The notes under the pieces: generated by a model
The model's input: only the letters and a program-made list of their open reading frames with translations
What the model was told of the DNA's origin: nothing
The model's database searches: none
Translations under genes and position numbers: made by a program
Part shown: in pieces, positions 52,959 through 60,320 of the stretch
Numbering within the stretch: the stretch's first letter is position 1
How the letters are laid out: each line of letters opens with the position of its first letter
Origin: JANMOK01 sp031415055
GTDB taxonomy: Bacteria; Pseudomonadota; Alphaproteobacteria; Rhodobacterales; Rhodobacteraceae
Direction: 5' to 3'
DNA length: 64,000 nt
Assembly: GCA_031415055.1 (NCBI GenBank)
Contig: JANOQZ010000018.1
Coordinates: forward strand, 1 to 64,000

Positions 52959-54296
52959 ATGCGCTTGAGCCAGTATTTCCTGCCGATATTACGCGAAACC
53001 CCGGCTGAAGCGACCATTGCTTCGCACCGTCTGATGCTGCGTGCGGGCATGATCCGCCAAGCCAGTGCAGGGATATATTCTTGGTTGCCTTTGGGTTTCA
53101 AGGTATTGAGAAGGCTTGAAAATATCGTTCACGAAGAACAGCAGAAGGTCGGCCACATTCCGTTGTTGATGCCGACACTGCAATCCGCCGATCTGTGGCG
53201 CGAAAGCGGGCGCTACGGCGACTATGGCGACGAGATGCTGCGGATGAAAGACCGGCACGGACGCGACATGCTGTATGGGCCGACCAATGAGGAGCTGATC
53301 ACCGACATTTTTAGGAATTCGGTGACGAGCTATAAAGACCTGCCCAAGACGCTCTACCATATCCAGTGGAAATTCCGCGATGAAATGCGCCCGCGATTCG
53401 GCGTGATGCGCGGGCGCGAGTTTCTGATGAAAGATGGCTATAACTTTGACGTCGACCGCGCAGCAGCCATTCACGCCTATAACCGCCACATGGTTTCCTA
53501 CCTGCGCACCTACGAGCGGATGGGTCTGAAAGCGATTCCGATGAAGGCCGATGCTGGGCCGATTGGCGGTGATTATACCCACGAGTTTCTGGTGCTGGCC
53601 GAAACCGGCGAAAGTGGTGTGTTTTACGATTCCGCAGTTACCGATTTGACCTTTGGCGACCGCGACATCGATTTTACCAACCGGGCGCAGTTGCAGGGCG
53701 TGTGCGACGAATTCACCGCCCGCTATGCCCGCACCGATGACACCCATGACGAGGCAATCTTCGCGCAGGTGCCCGAAGAACGCCGTCGCACCGCGCGGGG
53801 CATCGAGGTGGGGCAAATCTTCTATTTCGGCACCATGTATTCGGCGGCGATGGGTGCCGAAGTTGTGCTGGCCGATGGCAGCAAAGTGCCGGTCGAAATG
53901 GGCAGTCACGGCATCGGCGTGTCGCGGCTGGTTGGCGCGATCATCGAGGCCAACCACGACGAAAAGGGCATCATCTGGCCCGAGGGGGTGACGCCATTCG
54001 GGGTGGGGATCGTCAACCTGAAACAGGGCGAGGCCGGATGCGATGCCGCCTGTGACTCGCTTTATGCGGCCTTGGTCAAAGCAGGCTGCGACCCGCTCTA
54101 TGACGACCGCGACGAACGCGCCGGGGCAAAGTTCGCCACCATGGACCTGATTGGCTTGCCCTGGCGCATCACCGTCGGGCCAAGGGGTCTGACGTCCGGC
54201 GTGGTGGAACTGACGTCGCGGCGGAGCGGAGTTTCGGAAGAGATGACACCGGATGCGGCGGTGAAAAAAGTGGCAGGAGTTTACGCGGGGCTGTGA
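52959..54296 (+). CDS. proS: Prolyl-tRNA synthetase
   Basis: 445 residues from the ATG at 52959 (MRLSQYFLPILRETPAEATIASHRLMLRAGMIRQ). Class II motifs: motif 2 FRDEMRPRFGVMRGREFLMKDGY and motif 3 GSHGIGVSRLVGAIIEANHDEKG. It lacks the large editing insertion, as usual for alphaproteobacterial ProRS. It charges tRNA-Pro. A longer upstream frame from 52860 is not used. It ends 20 bases before the convergent TetR gene. Confidence 0.96.
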   Translation: MRLSQYFLPILRETPAEATIASHRLMLRAGMIRQASAGIYSWLPLGFKVLRRLENIVHEEQQKVGHIPLLMPTLQSADLWRESGRYGDYGDEMLRMKDRHGRDMLYGPTNEELITDIFRNSVTSYKDLPKTLYHIQWKFRDEMRPRFGVMRGREFLMKDGYNFDVDRAAAIHAYNRHMVSYLRTYERMGLKAIPMKADAGPIGGDYTHEFLVLAETGESGVFYDSAVTDLTFGDRDIDFTNRAQLQGVCDEFTARYARTDDTHDEAIFAQVPEERRRTARGIEVGQIFYFGTMYSAAMGAEVVLADGSKVPVEMGSHGIGVSRLVGAIIEANHDEKGIIWPEGVTPFGVGIVNLKQGEAGCDAACDSLYAALVKAGCDPLYDDRDERAGAKFATMDLIGLPWRITVGPRGLTSGVVELTSRRSGVSEEMTPDAAVKKVAGVYAGL

Positions 54297-54316
54297 GTCT
54301 GGAATCGATCCCGAAA

Positions 54317-54874
54317 TCACTTCGGTTGGCCGCTGACGGCCACAATCAAAGCCTGTAGCCGTTCGGCCAGCGTTGTCGGTGCTTCGCGCTGACCATCGCG
54401 CAACCATTTTTCGATCACGGCGAACGTTCCGCCGGTGGCGAAGACCATTGCTTCGCGGGAAACCGGCGAGCCCCGCAGCGCCAATTCCTGCCACAGCATC
54501 TCGCTGACTGTGGCGCGGAAGCGAGCGGTGATTGCTTGCCCACCCGCCGACGACTGGGCTTTGCGGAAAAAGTCGCCGCCGCCGCTAATGTGGTCAATCA
54601 GCCATTCGACGACATCGGGCCGCCCGTTTTGGCCGGGGACGGTGTCCGACGGCCCGCCAAAGTAGTCAAGGGCAGCTGCAAAAGCGGCATCAATCAGGTC
54701 GGCGCGCGACTGGTAATGCGCGTAAAACGACGAACGGGCAACATCGGCGCGGTTGCAGATCATCTGTACGCTGATCTCGTCCCATTCGCGTTCGCGCACG
54801 AGCGCGACCAGTGCCTCGATCAGCGCCTTTTGGGTGCGCAGGGTCCGGCGGTCTTTTGGCGCGTTGCGCTCCAT
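54317..54874 (-). CDS. TetR-family transcriptional regulator
   Basis: 185 residues from the ATG at 54874 (GGGACC site upstream). The N-terminal DNA-binding domain reads RTLRTQKALIEALVALVREREWDEISVQMICNRADVARSSFYAHYQSRADLIDAAFAA, a classic TetR helix-turn-helix. The C-terminus is a ligand/dimer domain. It is divergent from the sterol-desaturase-like gene. GTCCGATAACGGAC (palindrome, 54889-54902) and GTCCGATAACATAC (54958-54971) lie between the two starts, most likely its operators. Confidence 0.9.
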   Translation of the reverse strand: MERNAPKDRRTLRTQKALIEALVALVREREWDEISVQMICNRADVARSSFYAHYQSRADLIDAAFAAALDYFGGPSDTVPGQNGRPDVVEWLIDHISGGGDFFRKAQSSAGGQAITARFRATVSEMLWQELALRGSPVSREAMVFATGGTFAVIEKWLRDGQREAPTTLAERLQALIVAVSGQPK

Positions 54875-54888
54875 TTGTGGTCCCTTCC

Positions 54889-54971
54889 GTCCGATAACGG
54901 ACAATGCCGCCGGTATTGGCGCTGTCGGGCATCTAATCGCCAAGATAACAGACAATCGTCCGATAACATAC
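54889..54971. promoter_or_regulatory. Candidate TetR operator pair between divergent genes
   Basis: GTCCGATAACGGAC at 54889-54902 is a perfect inverted repeat (GTCCG/CGGAC around ATAA). GTCCGATAACATAC at 54958-54971 repeats its left half; it lies 12 bases before the desaturase start. The first site lies 15 bases before the TetR start. The arrangement suggests simultaneous repression of both genes. Confidence 0.6.
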
Positions 54972-54982
54972 AGGTGTCCAGA

Positions 54983-55909
54983 ATGCAGCAATTGACGTTG
55001 ACCGAAGCCGCCCCCGACAGCCTAATCCGCACTTTGGTCCGCTGGGGTCTTTACCCGGCCAGTTGGGCGCTGCTGATTTTCGGTTTCTGGCGGATCATCG
55101 CCACAGATGCCGATCCGCGGCCGGTGTGGATGCAGACCTCCGGCGTGCTGTTTGCCACCTATTTCGTCACCGAATTCTTCCTGCCCTATCAGGCGCGCTG
55201 GTCGATGACCTTGCGGTCGTTCTGGGCCGATTTCAAATTCATCGTGGTCAATTCGGGGGTGATTGCCGGAATCACTGCGGCTTTGGCGCTGGCAACGATC
55301 ACGCTGGCCGGGCGCAATGACGGTCCGGCCAGCGACTGGCCCCTGCTGGCGCAGGTTGGCGCCAGCCTCACGGTGTTCGAGGCGATCAACTATGCTTTGC
55401 ACCGGGCGATGCACGAGATGCGCGGGCCGCTGGGGCGGTTCCTTTGGCACAGCCATGCCGCCCATCACCTGCCGCCGCGCCTCTATCTGCTGATGCATGC
55501 GGTGTTTCACCCGGTCAACGCCGTGTTGATCCAGGGCCTGGCGATCATCCTGCCGATCTGGCTGGCGGGCTATACGCCGGAAGCGGTGGCGATATTCCTG
55601 ATGATCAACGGCATGAGCGGGCTGATCAGCCATTTCAACGTCGATATCCGGGCCGGCTGGCTGAACTATATTTTCGTCGGCACCGAACTGCACCGTTATC
55701 ACCATTCCGCCGATGTCAACGAAGCGCGGAACTATGGCGCCACCCTGTCGGTCTTTGACTGGCTGTTCGGCACCTTCGTCTATCATCCTGGCGTGCCGCC
55801 GCAGGAACTTGGCGTTGATGCGGCCTCGGGTCTGCCCGCATATGAGCGCACATTCACCGTGCTGGCGCTGCCGTTCCGGGCGGCGAGCGATCACGCTCTG
55901 GACGCTTGA
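54983..55909 (+). CDS. Sterol desaturase/fatty acid hydroxylase-family membrane protein
   Basis: 308 residues from the ATG at 54983. Four membrane segments with the His-rich clusters of this diiron family: HRAMH, HSHAAHH and HRYHH. This set (HxxxH, HxxHH-type, HxxHH) binds the iron pair that oxidises a lipid or sterol-like substrate. The regulator next door is TetR. Base use is noticeably GC-richer than in most neighbouring genes, and it interrupts the proS-lolC order, hinting at insertion. The substrate is unknown. Confidence 0.88.
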   Translation: MQQLTLTEAAPDSLIRTLVRWGLYPASWALLIFGFWRIIATDADPRPVWMQTSGVLFATYFVTEFFLPYQARWSMTLRSFWADFKFIVVNSGVIAGITAALALATITLAGRNDGPASDWPLLAQVGASLTVFEAINYALHRAMHEMRGPLGRFLWHSHAAHHLPPRLYLLMHAVFHPVNAVLIQGLAIILPIWLAGYTPEAVAIFLMINGMSGLISHFNVDIRAGWLNYIFVGTELHRYHHSADVNEARNYGATLSVFDWLFGTFVYHPGVPPQELGVDAASGLPAYERTFTVLALPFRAASDHALDA

Positions 55910-55958
55910 CGCTGCTGCACGGGCGGCCCATGGTCCGGCCAAAAGTCCCGGAGCAGCA

Positions 55959-57245
55959 ATGGCAGGCGGTAACCGACCCTTCTCGGCCCTCGAATGGCAG
56001 ATTGCTTGGCGCTATCTGCTTGCCCGGCGCAAGGATGGCGGCATTTCGGTGATCGCTTGGTACGCGCTGCTGGGCGTCATGCTGGGGGTCGCCACGCTGA
56101 TTGTGGTGCAGGCGGTGATGATTGGTTTCCGCGAAGAATTCACCGACCGAATCTTGGGCGCGAATGCACATGTCAGCGTCTATTCAATGACCTATACGGA
56201 TGAATTTGATCGGCAAACGCGGGTGATCAAGGATTTCACAGAGCGAGCCAAAGCCGTGGCCGCTGTACCGGGGGTTTTGCAGGCTGCACCAATCATCAAA
56301 GGCCAGGTCATGGCGTCGGGCAATGGGCGCAACAATGGGGTCGAGATCATTGGGATTTCGGCAGCCGATCTGGCAGCGACCCCCCTGATTGCGCAGCCCG
56401 AAGAATCGTTTGGTTCGCTGGTAGATTTCGAAAAGGGCGTGGCCATCGGCTCGGGCATTTCGCGCGAACTGGGCCTGACGATTGGTGATAAAATCAAGCT
56501 GATTTCGCCCGAAGGGGTGAAAACAGTGATGGGTACGGCCCCACGAGTGGCGTCGTATGAAGTGGTTTACATCTTTCAAGTCGGTCGCTGGGACATCGAC
56601 CGCACGCGCATTTATATGCCGTTTGCCGCTGCCCAAAGTTACTTCAATCGCGAGGGCGTGGCGGATGAGATCGAAGTGCGGGTGGCCAACCCCGATGCCG
56701 TCGAAGATCTCTACGATCCGCTGTTGGCCGCTATCGGCGACAAAGGCCTGCTTTGGACATGGAAAGAAGCCTCCAGCGCGTTTCTGGATGCTTTGGATGT
56801 AGAGCGGCATGTTTTGTTTATTGTCCTGAGTCTGGTGGTTTTAATTGCGGCGTTGAACATCATTTCCGGGCTGGTGATGCTGGTAAAAAACAAAGGCCGC
56901 GACATCGGAATTTTGCGCACGATGGGGATGAGCCAGGGGTCGATCATGCGGATATTCTTCATCTGTGGCTCGATGATCGGGGTAATCGGCACCCTGCTGG
57001 GGGTGCTGATTGGCTGCCTGTTCGCACTGAATATCACCCATATCCAAGCGCTGGTTGAGGCGATTTCCGGTGGCTCGATCTGGGACCCGCAGGTGCGGTT
57101 TTTGACCGAAATTCCGGCCCGATTGCGCTGGCAGGATGTGGCGTCGGCGATGTCTATGGCTTTGGGCCTGTCGTTCCTGATCACTCTGATCCCGGCGCTT
57201 AATGCCGCGCGGATGAACCCGGTTGAGGCGTTGCGGTATGAGTGA
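55959..57245 (+). CDS. Lipoprotein-releasing ABC transporter permease (LolC/LolE-type)
   Basis: 428 residues from the ATG at 55959 with CGGAG upstream. An N-terminal membrane helix (EWQIAWRYLLARRKDGG, ISVIAWYALLGVMLGVATLIVVQAVM) is followed by a large periplasmic MacB-like domain and three C-terminal helices with ALNIISGLVMLVKNKGRDIGILRTMG, the FtsX/LolC coupling motif, ending NPVEALRYE. It extracts lipoproteins from the inner membrane for LolA, and overlaps the lolD start. One permease gene is present, as in alphaproteobacterial LolF-like systems. Confidence 0.9.
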   Translation: MAGGNRPFSALEWQIAWRYLLARRKDGGISVIAWYALLGVMLGVATLIVVQAVMIGFREEFTDRILGANAHVSVYSMTYTDEFDRQTRVIKDFTERAKAVAAVPGVLQAAPIIKGQVMASGNGRNNGVEIIGISAADLAATPLIAQPEESFGSLVDFEKGVAIGSGISRELGLTIGDKIKLISPEGVKTVMGTAPRVASYEVVYIFQVGRWDIDRTRIYMPFAAAQSYFNREGVADEIEVRVANPDAVEDLYDPLLAAIGDKGLLWTWKEASSAFLDALDVERHVLFIVLSLVVLIAALNIISGLVMLVKNKGRDIGILRTMGMSQGSIMRIFFICGSMIGVIGTLLGVLIGCLFALNITHIQALVEAISGGSIWDPQVRFLTEIPARLRWQDVASAMSMALGLSFLITLIPALNAARMNPVEALRYE

Positions 57246-57921
57246 AGTCGTGTTGGAGCTGTTGGGCGTGCGCAAGGCCTACAACCCCGGCAAGCCGGGG
57301 CAGATTGTCGTGCTGGACGGCGCGTCATTGCGCATTGGCGCGGGCGAGATCGTCGGGTTGGTTGCGCCTTCGGGTGCGGGGAAATCGACATTGCTGCATG
57401 TTGCGGGATTGCTGGACAGTGCAGATTCCGGCCAAGTTTTGATTGATGGAGTGCAGACAAGTGCGCTTGGTGATAAAGGTCGGACCGCATTGCGGCGTGA
57501 CCGCATTGGGTTTGTCTATCAATTCCATCATTTACTGCCGGAATTTTCGGCGCATGAGAATGTAGCGTTACCGCAAAGGGCGGCTGGTGTCGCCAGAATC
57601 GGCGCGGAAGCGCGGGCCGACGAATTATTGGCAGCGGTTGGATTGAGCGAACGCGCCGAACATCGTCCTGCCGAATTGTCAGGCGGTGAACAGCAAAGGG
57701 TCGCGTTTTGTCGGGCTTTGGCCAACTCACCGGGGCTGCTTTTGGCCGATGAACCGACCGGCAACCTAGACCCGGAAACCGCATCGAAAGTGTTTGACGT
57801 GCTGCTGGGATTGGTACGCCAAACCGGCATGGCGGCCTTGGTTGCCACCCATAACCCGGAATTGGCTGCCCGCATGGACCGGGTTGTCCGGTTGGAAAAA
57901 GGCCTGATTGGCTCGGCCTAA
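57238..57921 (+). CDS. lolD: Lipoprotein-releasing ABC transporter ATP-binding protein
   Basis: 227 residues from the ATG at 57238, overlapping the permease gene. Walker A APSGAGKS, signature LSGGEQQRVAFCRAL, Walker B LLLADEPTGNLD, and the H-loop VATHNPE are present, matching the MacB/LolD branch. It powers the LolC/E-type permease next to it. Repeat copy C starts just after its stop. Confidence 0.93.
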   Translation: MSEVVLELLGVRKAYNPGKPGQIVVLDGASLRIGAGEIVGLVAPSGAGKSTLLHVAGLLDSADSGQVLIDGVQTSALGDKGRTALRRDRIGFVYQFHHLLPEFSAHENVALPQRAAGVARIGAEARADELLAAVGLSERAEHRPAELSGGEQQRVAFCRALANSPGLLLADEPTGNLDPETASKVFDVLLGLVRQTGMAALVATHNPELAARMDRVVRLEKGLIGSA

Positions 57922-57935
57922 CACAGTTATGTGCA

Positions 57936-58010
57936 CCGCACAATGCCGGGGTGAATGAACGCAAATTCGCTGTGCACCAAGTGTGCACAACACCTGCACG
58001 GGGCGTGCTC
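57936..58010. repeat. Dispersed intergenic element, copy C (11-bp-phased GTGCAC)
   Basis: GTGCAC at 57972 and 57983, CTGCAC at 57994 and GTGCTC at 58005, again at exactly 11-bp steps. The 36 bases before align without gaps to copy A, sharing GCACAATG, GTGAAT and CGCAAA. The last hexamers are more decayed than in A and B. It lies after the lolD stop, between converging genes. Confidence 0.75.
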
Positions 58011-58069
58011 ACAGATCGCGTACGAATCGCAGAGGCAAACTGGCTATTTTATGCTGCAAGTGCGAAGGC

Positions 58070-58117
58070 CCTTGGGCAAAACTATACCGACCGGTCGGTT
58101 TGTTTTTGGCCCAAAGG
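58070..58117. promoter_or_regulatory. Long palindrome centred on ACCGACCGGTCGGT
   Basis: The 14-bp perfect palindrome ACCGACCGGTCGGT (58086-58099) has the form of a TetR-family operator. Beyond it the arms continue with AAAAC/GTTTTT and CTTGGGC/GCCCAAAG, so the inverted repeat spans about 48 bases. No gene starts here; the nearest regulator gene is 3 kb away. It might instead act as a bidirectional terminator for lolD and the opposing gene. Confidence 0.45.
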
Positions 58118-58232
58118 TGAAGAGATTTGATCTAACTGCTAGAAGCGGCGGGTGCTCAGCGCCCTTCCCACAAGGGTGATTTTTGGCGGGGGGAGGCGAC
58201 GGCGAGGTGCGGGATCATGGCGTTCGACCTGC

Positions 58233-59249
58233 CTACTCTTCGCAAATATTCTGCAACGCCACCCACTGCTGATCGTCCAGGGCTGGGCTGGTGCCGGCGG
58301 TAGCGATATCAAAACCGCGCGCCCGCTCATAAGACACGCCCGCACGGACCATCGCCGACGAAAACGGAGCGGTGTTAATTTTTGCCTTGGCCAGCAGTTG
58401 ATGCGCAGCGAAATCATAACGGGGCGCAGGCATAGCCGTGTCGGCAAGGATTTGTTTTGCCACCTGCACTGTAAGTGTCGCATCCAACTTGCCGCGCAAG
58501 AACAAACCTAGTGTGGCGGTCAAAGGTGCCTCGGCAAGTATGGCTGTCAGCGCCGCTTGGCCGCTGCCACGAACAGTTTCCAACGCGACATAGCCGGCCA
58601 GTTCGTCGGGTTCCTGCAACGTATCAAGCAGGGTAGTGTCGATTAATATGAACCCGCCAGGAAGACTGGCACTTGGGCGGCCCGACAGGTTTAACACCCG
58701 CAATTTCCACAAAAGCGGGTCGGTGAACAGCCGAGTCATCAAGGCCTGTGTGGCGTTCTCAGCATTGGCACAGACTGGGCCTTGAATCGATTCCAGTTCG
58801 GCTAGGATCGATTGCCCGATCTGCAGCGCCTGGGCTGGAGGAAGCGAAATAGCGGCCTGTTTGCGCAGAAGATCGGGCCCGTACCAAACGGCGGCGCCAA
58901 CCAATGCAGCAACAAACGAAAGCCCAAGCCAGCGCAGGGAATTGCTGTTGGTCGCGGGTAGGCTTGTCTGTGCAGCAGTCACCGCAGCAATCGCACGGAT
59001 CATTTCAAAATCGGCGATATGCAGCGTTTCTTCGGCGCGGGGATCGGTGGCGTAGGTGACACCGCTTTCATCACGCCGCAAAATCTGTGTTGCTTGCAGC
59101 GACCAGTGACCGAGAGCTTGGTCGTCGATGTCGCGCAGCATCAATGTAGCATTGCCAAAGGAAACCACAACCTCGCGCGGTTCAGCCTTGGCGTTTTCAC
59201 GCCATTGGCCCAGCGCCTCCAGCCGGACGAATTGTTCCAATGCCGTCAC
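58233..59249 (-). CDS. Membrane protein with degenerate M48-like domain
   Basis: 338 residues: a soluble N-terminus (~1-100, EVVVSFGNATLMLRD strands), one transmembrane helix (107-124) and a C-terminal M48-peptidase-like region. GGFILIDTTLLDTLQEPDELAGYVALETVRG resembles the M48 core, where the family has DELAxVLAHEIxH. Here the zinc motif HExxH is LETVR (223-227): the Glu survives but both His are gone. The protein is probably not a protease. It faces lolD tail to tail. Confidence 0.7.
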   Translation of the reverse strand: MTALEQFVRLEALGQWRENAKAEPREVVVSFGNATLMLRDIDDQALGHWSLQATQILRRDESGVTYATDPRAEETLHIADFEMIRAIAAVTAAQTSLPATNSNSLRWLGLSFVAALVGAAVWYGPDLLRKQAAISLPPAQALQIGQSILAELESIQGPVCANAENATQALMTRLFTDPLLWKLRVLNLSGRPSASLPGGFILIDTTLLDTLQEPDELAGYVALETVRGSGQAALTAILAEAPLTATLGLFLRGKLDATLTVQVAKQILADTAMPAPRYDFAAHQLLAKAKINTAPFSSAMVRAGVSYERARGFDIATAGTSPALDDQQWVALQNICEE

Positions 59250-59372
59250 GCGTTCCCCCTGTTGAGTTGGTTCTATTGATAGGCGGGAGTGGTGTCATCT
59301 GCGAAATATGCAGCGTTTGAAGCGTCGCTTTTGGCCTAGCTGTTTGAGGCATGGCGTGGTTTTTTTACTTCC

Positions 59373-60320
59373 ATGACCCAATCCCCTTCGCGCTCGATCC
59401 TGTTTGGTGCTTCGCTGATTGTCGCTGGAATGGCGATTATCGGATTTATCGACAATTTCGTGCGCCTGATCGCAGCCGAGGGCGGTTTGTGGCAATTTCA
59501 TTTTGGCCGTACGCTGATCGCCGTGCCTTTGCTACTGGCGTTTTGCTGGTGGCGCGGGATGGAAATTCGAGTGAAGAATCCTGGGAAAGTCGCGGTGCGC
59601 ACGCTGGTCATGGCGGCTGCAATGTACCTGTATTTCGGTTCCCTGCCGATGATGCCGATTGCCCAAGTTGGTGCCGCTTTGTTCACGGCTCCGATCTTTG
59701 TTCTGGTGTTCGCTTCGGTATTGTTCCGGCAAGGAATTGGACCTTGGCGGATTTTTGCCGTGGTCTTGGGTTTCTTGGGTGTGGTGGTGATCTTGCAGCC
59801 TGAAGGTGCAGGGTTTTCGTGGTGGAGCCTGATGCCCTTGGCTTCGGGTGCACTTTATGGATTGGCAAATCTTCTGACCCGGGAGTGGTGTGGTCAAGAA
59901 AGCCCACAGGCGGTCGTCGGAGCGTTTTTCGCCGCGATGGGTATTGCTGGCCTAATCGGTTTATTGATCGCCACATTTTGGCCGGCCAGCCCGCAATCTC
60001 TGGCACAAGCACAGTTCCTTTTGCAGGGCTGGGCTTGGGCCGGCTGGTCGTTCTGGTTCTGGGTCGCCGTGCAAGCGGTGGGTTCATTGGTCGCGGTTGC
60101 ATTTCTGACCCGTGGCTATCAATCCGGCGAAACCAGCGCTCTTTCGGTTTTTGAATATTCCTATCTGGTTTTTGCCGGTTTTTGGGGCTGGGCGATCTGG
60201 AGTGAAGCACTCGATGTGCGAACCCTGTTGGGGATCGCGCTGATCGTGGCCGCCGGTGCGGTGATTGCCTGGCGTGAGCGCGCTAGTCAGGCGGCTTTAG
60301 CGGTGGCGAACCGAGTGTAG
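59373..60320 (+). CDS. EamA/DMT-family transporter
   Basis: 315 residues with ten hydrophobic helices in two EamA halves. The first half holds FIDNFVRLIAAEGGLWQFHFGRTLIA and SLPMMPIAQVGAALFTAPIFVLVFA; the second ends TLLGIALIVAAGAVIAWRERA. These proteins export amino acids or metabolites; the substrate is unknown. The 3' end overlaps the convergent fadJ gene by 34 bases. It is divergent from the M48-like gene. Confidence 0.92.
   Translation: MTQSPSRSILFGASLIVAGMAIIGFIDNFVRLIAAEGGLWQFHFGRTLIAVPLLLAFCWWRGMEIRVKNPGKVAVRTLVMAAAMYLYFGSLPMMPIAQVGAALFTAPIFVLVFASVLFRQGIGPWRIFAVVLGFLGVVVILQPEGAGFSWWSLMPLASGALYGLANLLTREWCGQESPQAVVGAFFAAMGIAGLIGLLIATFWPASPQSLAQAQFLLQGWAWAGWSFWFWVAVQAVGSLVAVAFLTRGYQSGETSALSVFEYSYLVFAGFWGWAIWSEALDVRTLLGIALIVAAGAVIAWRERASQAALAVANRV

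Larger units (their letters stand above)
57922..58232. other. Convergent intergenic region with repeat copy C and a long palindrome
   Basis: About 310 bases between lolD and a minus-strand gene. It contains the third GTGCAC element and a long inverted repeat at 58070-58117 (both listed). The right part (58140-58232) has no gene and no clear signal. Confidence 0.5.
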
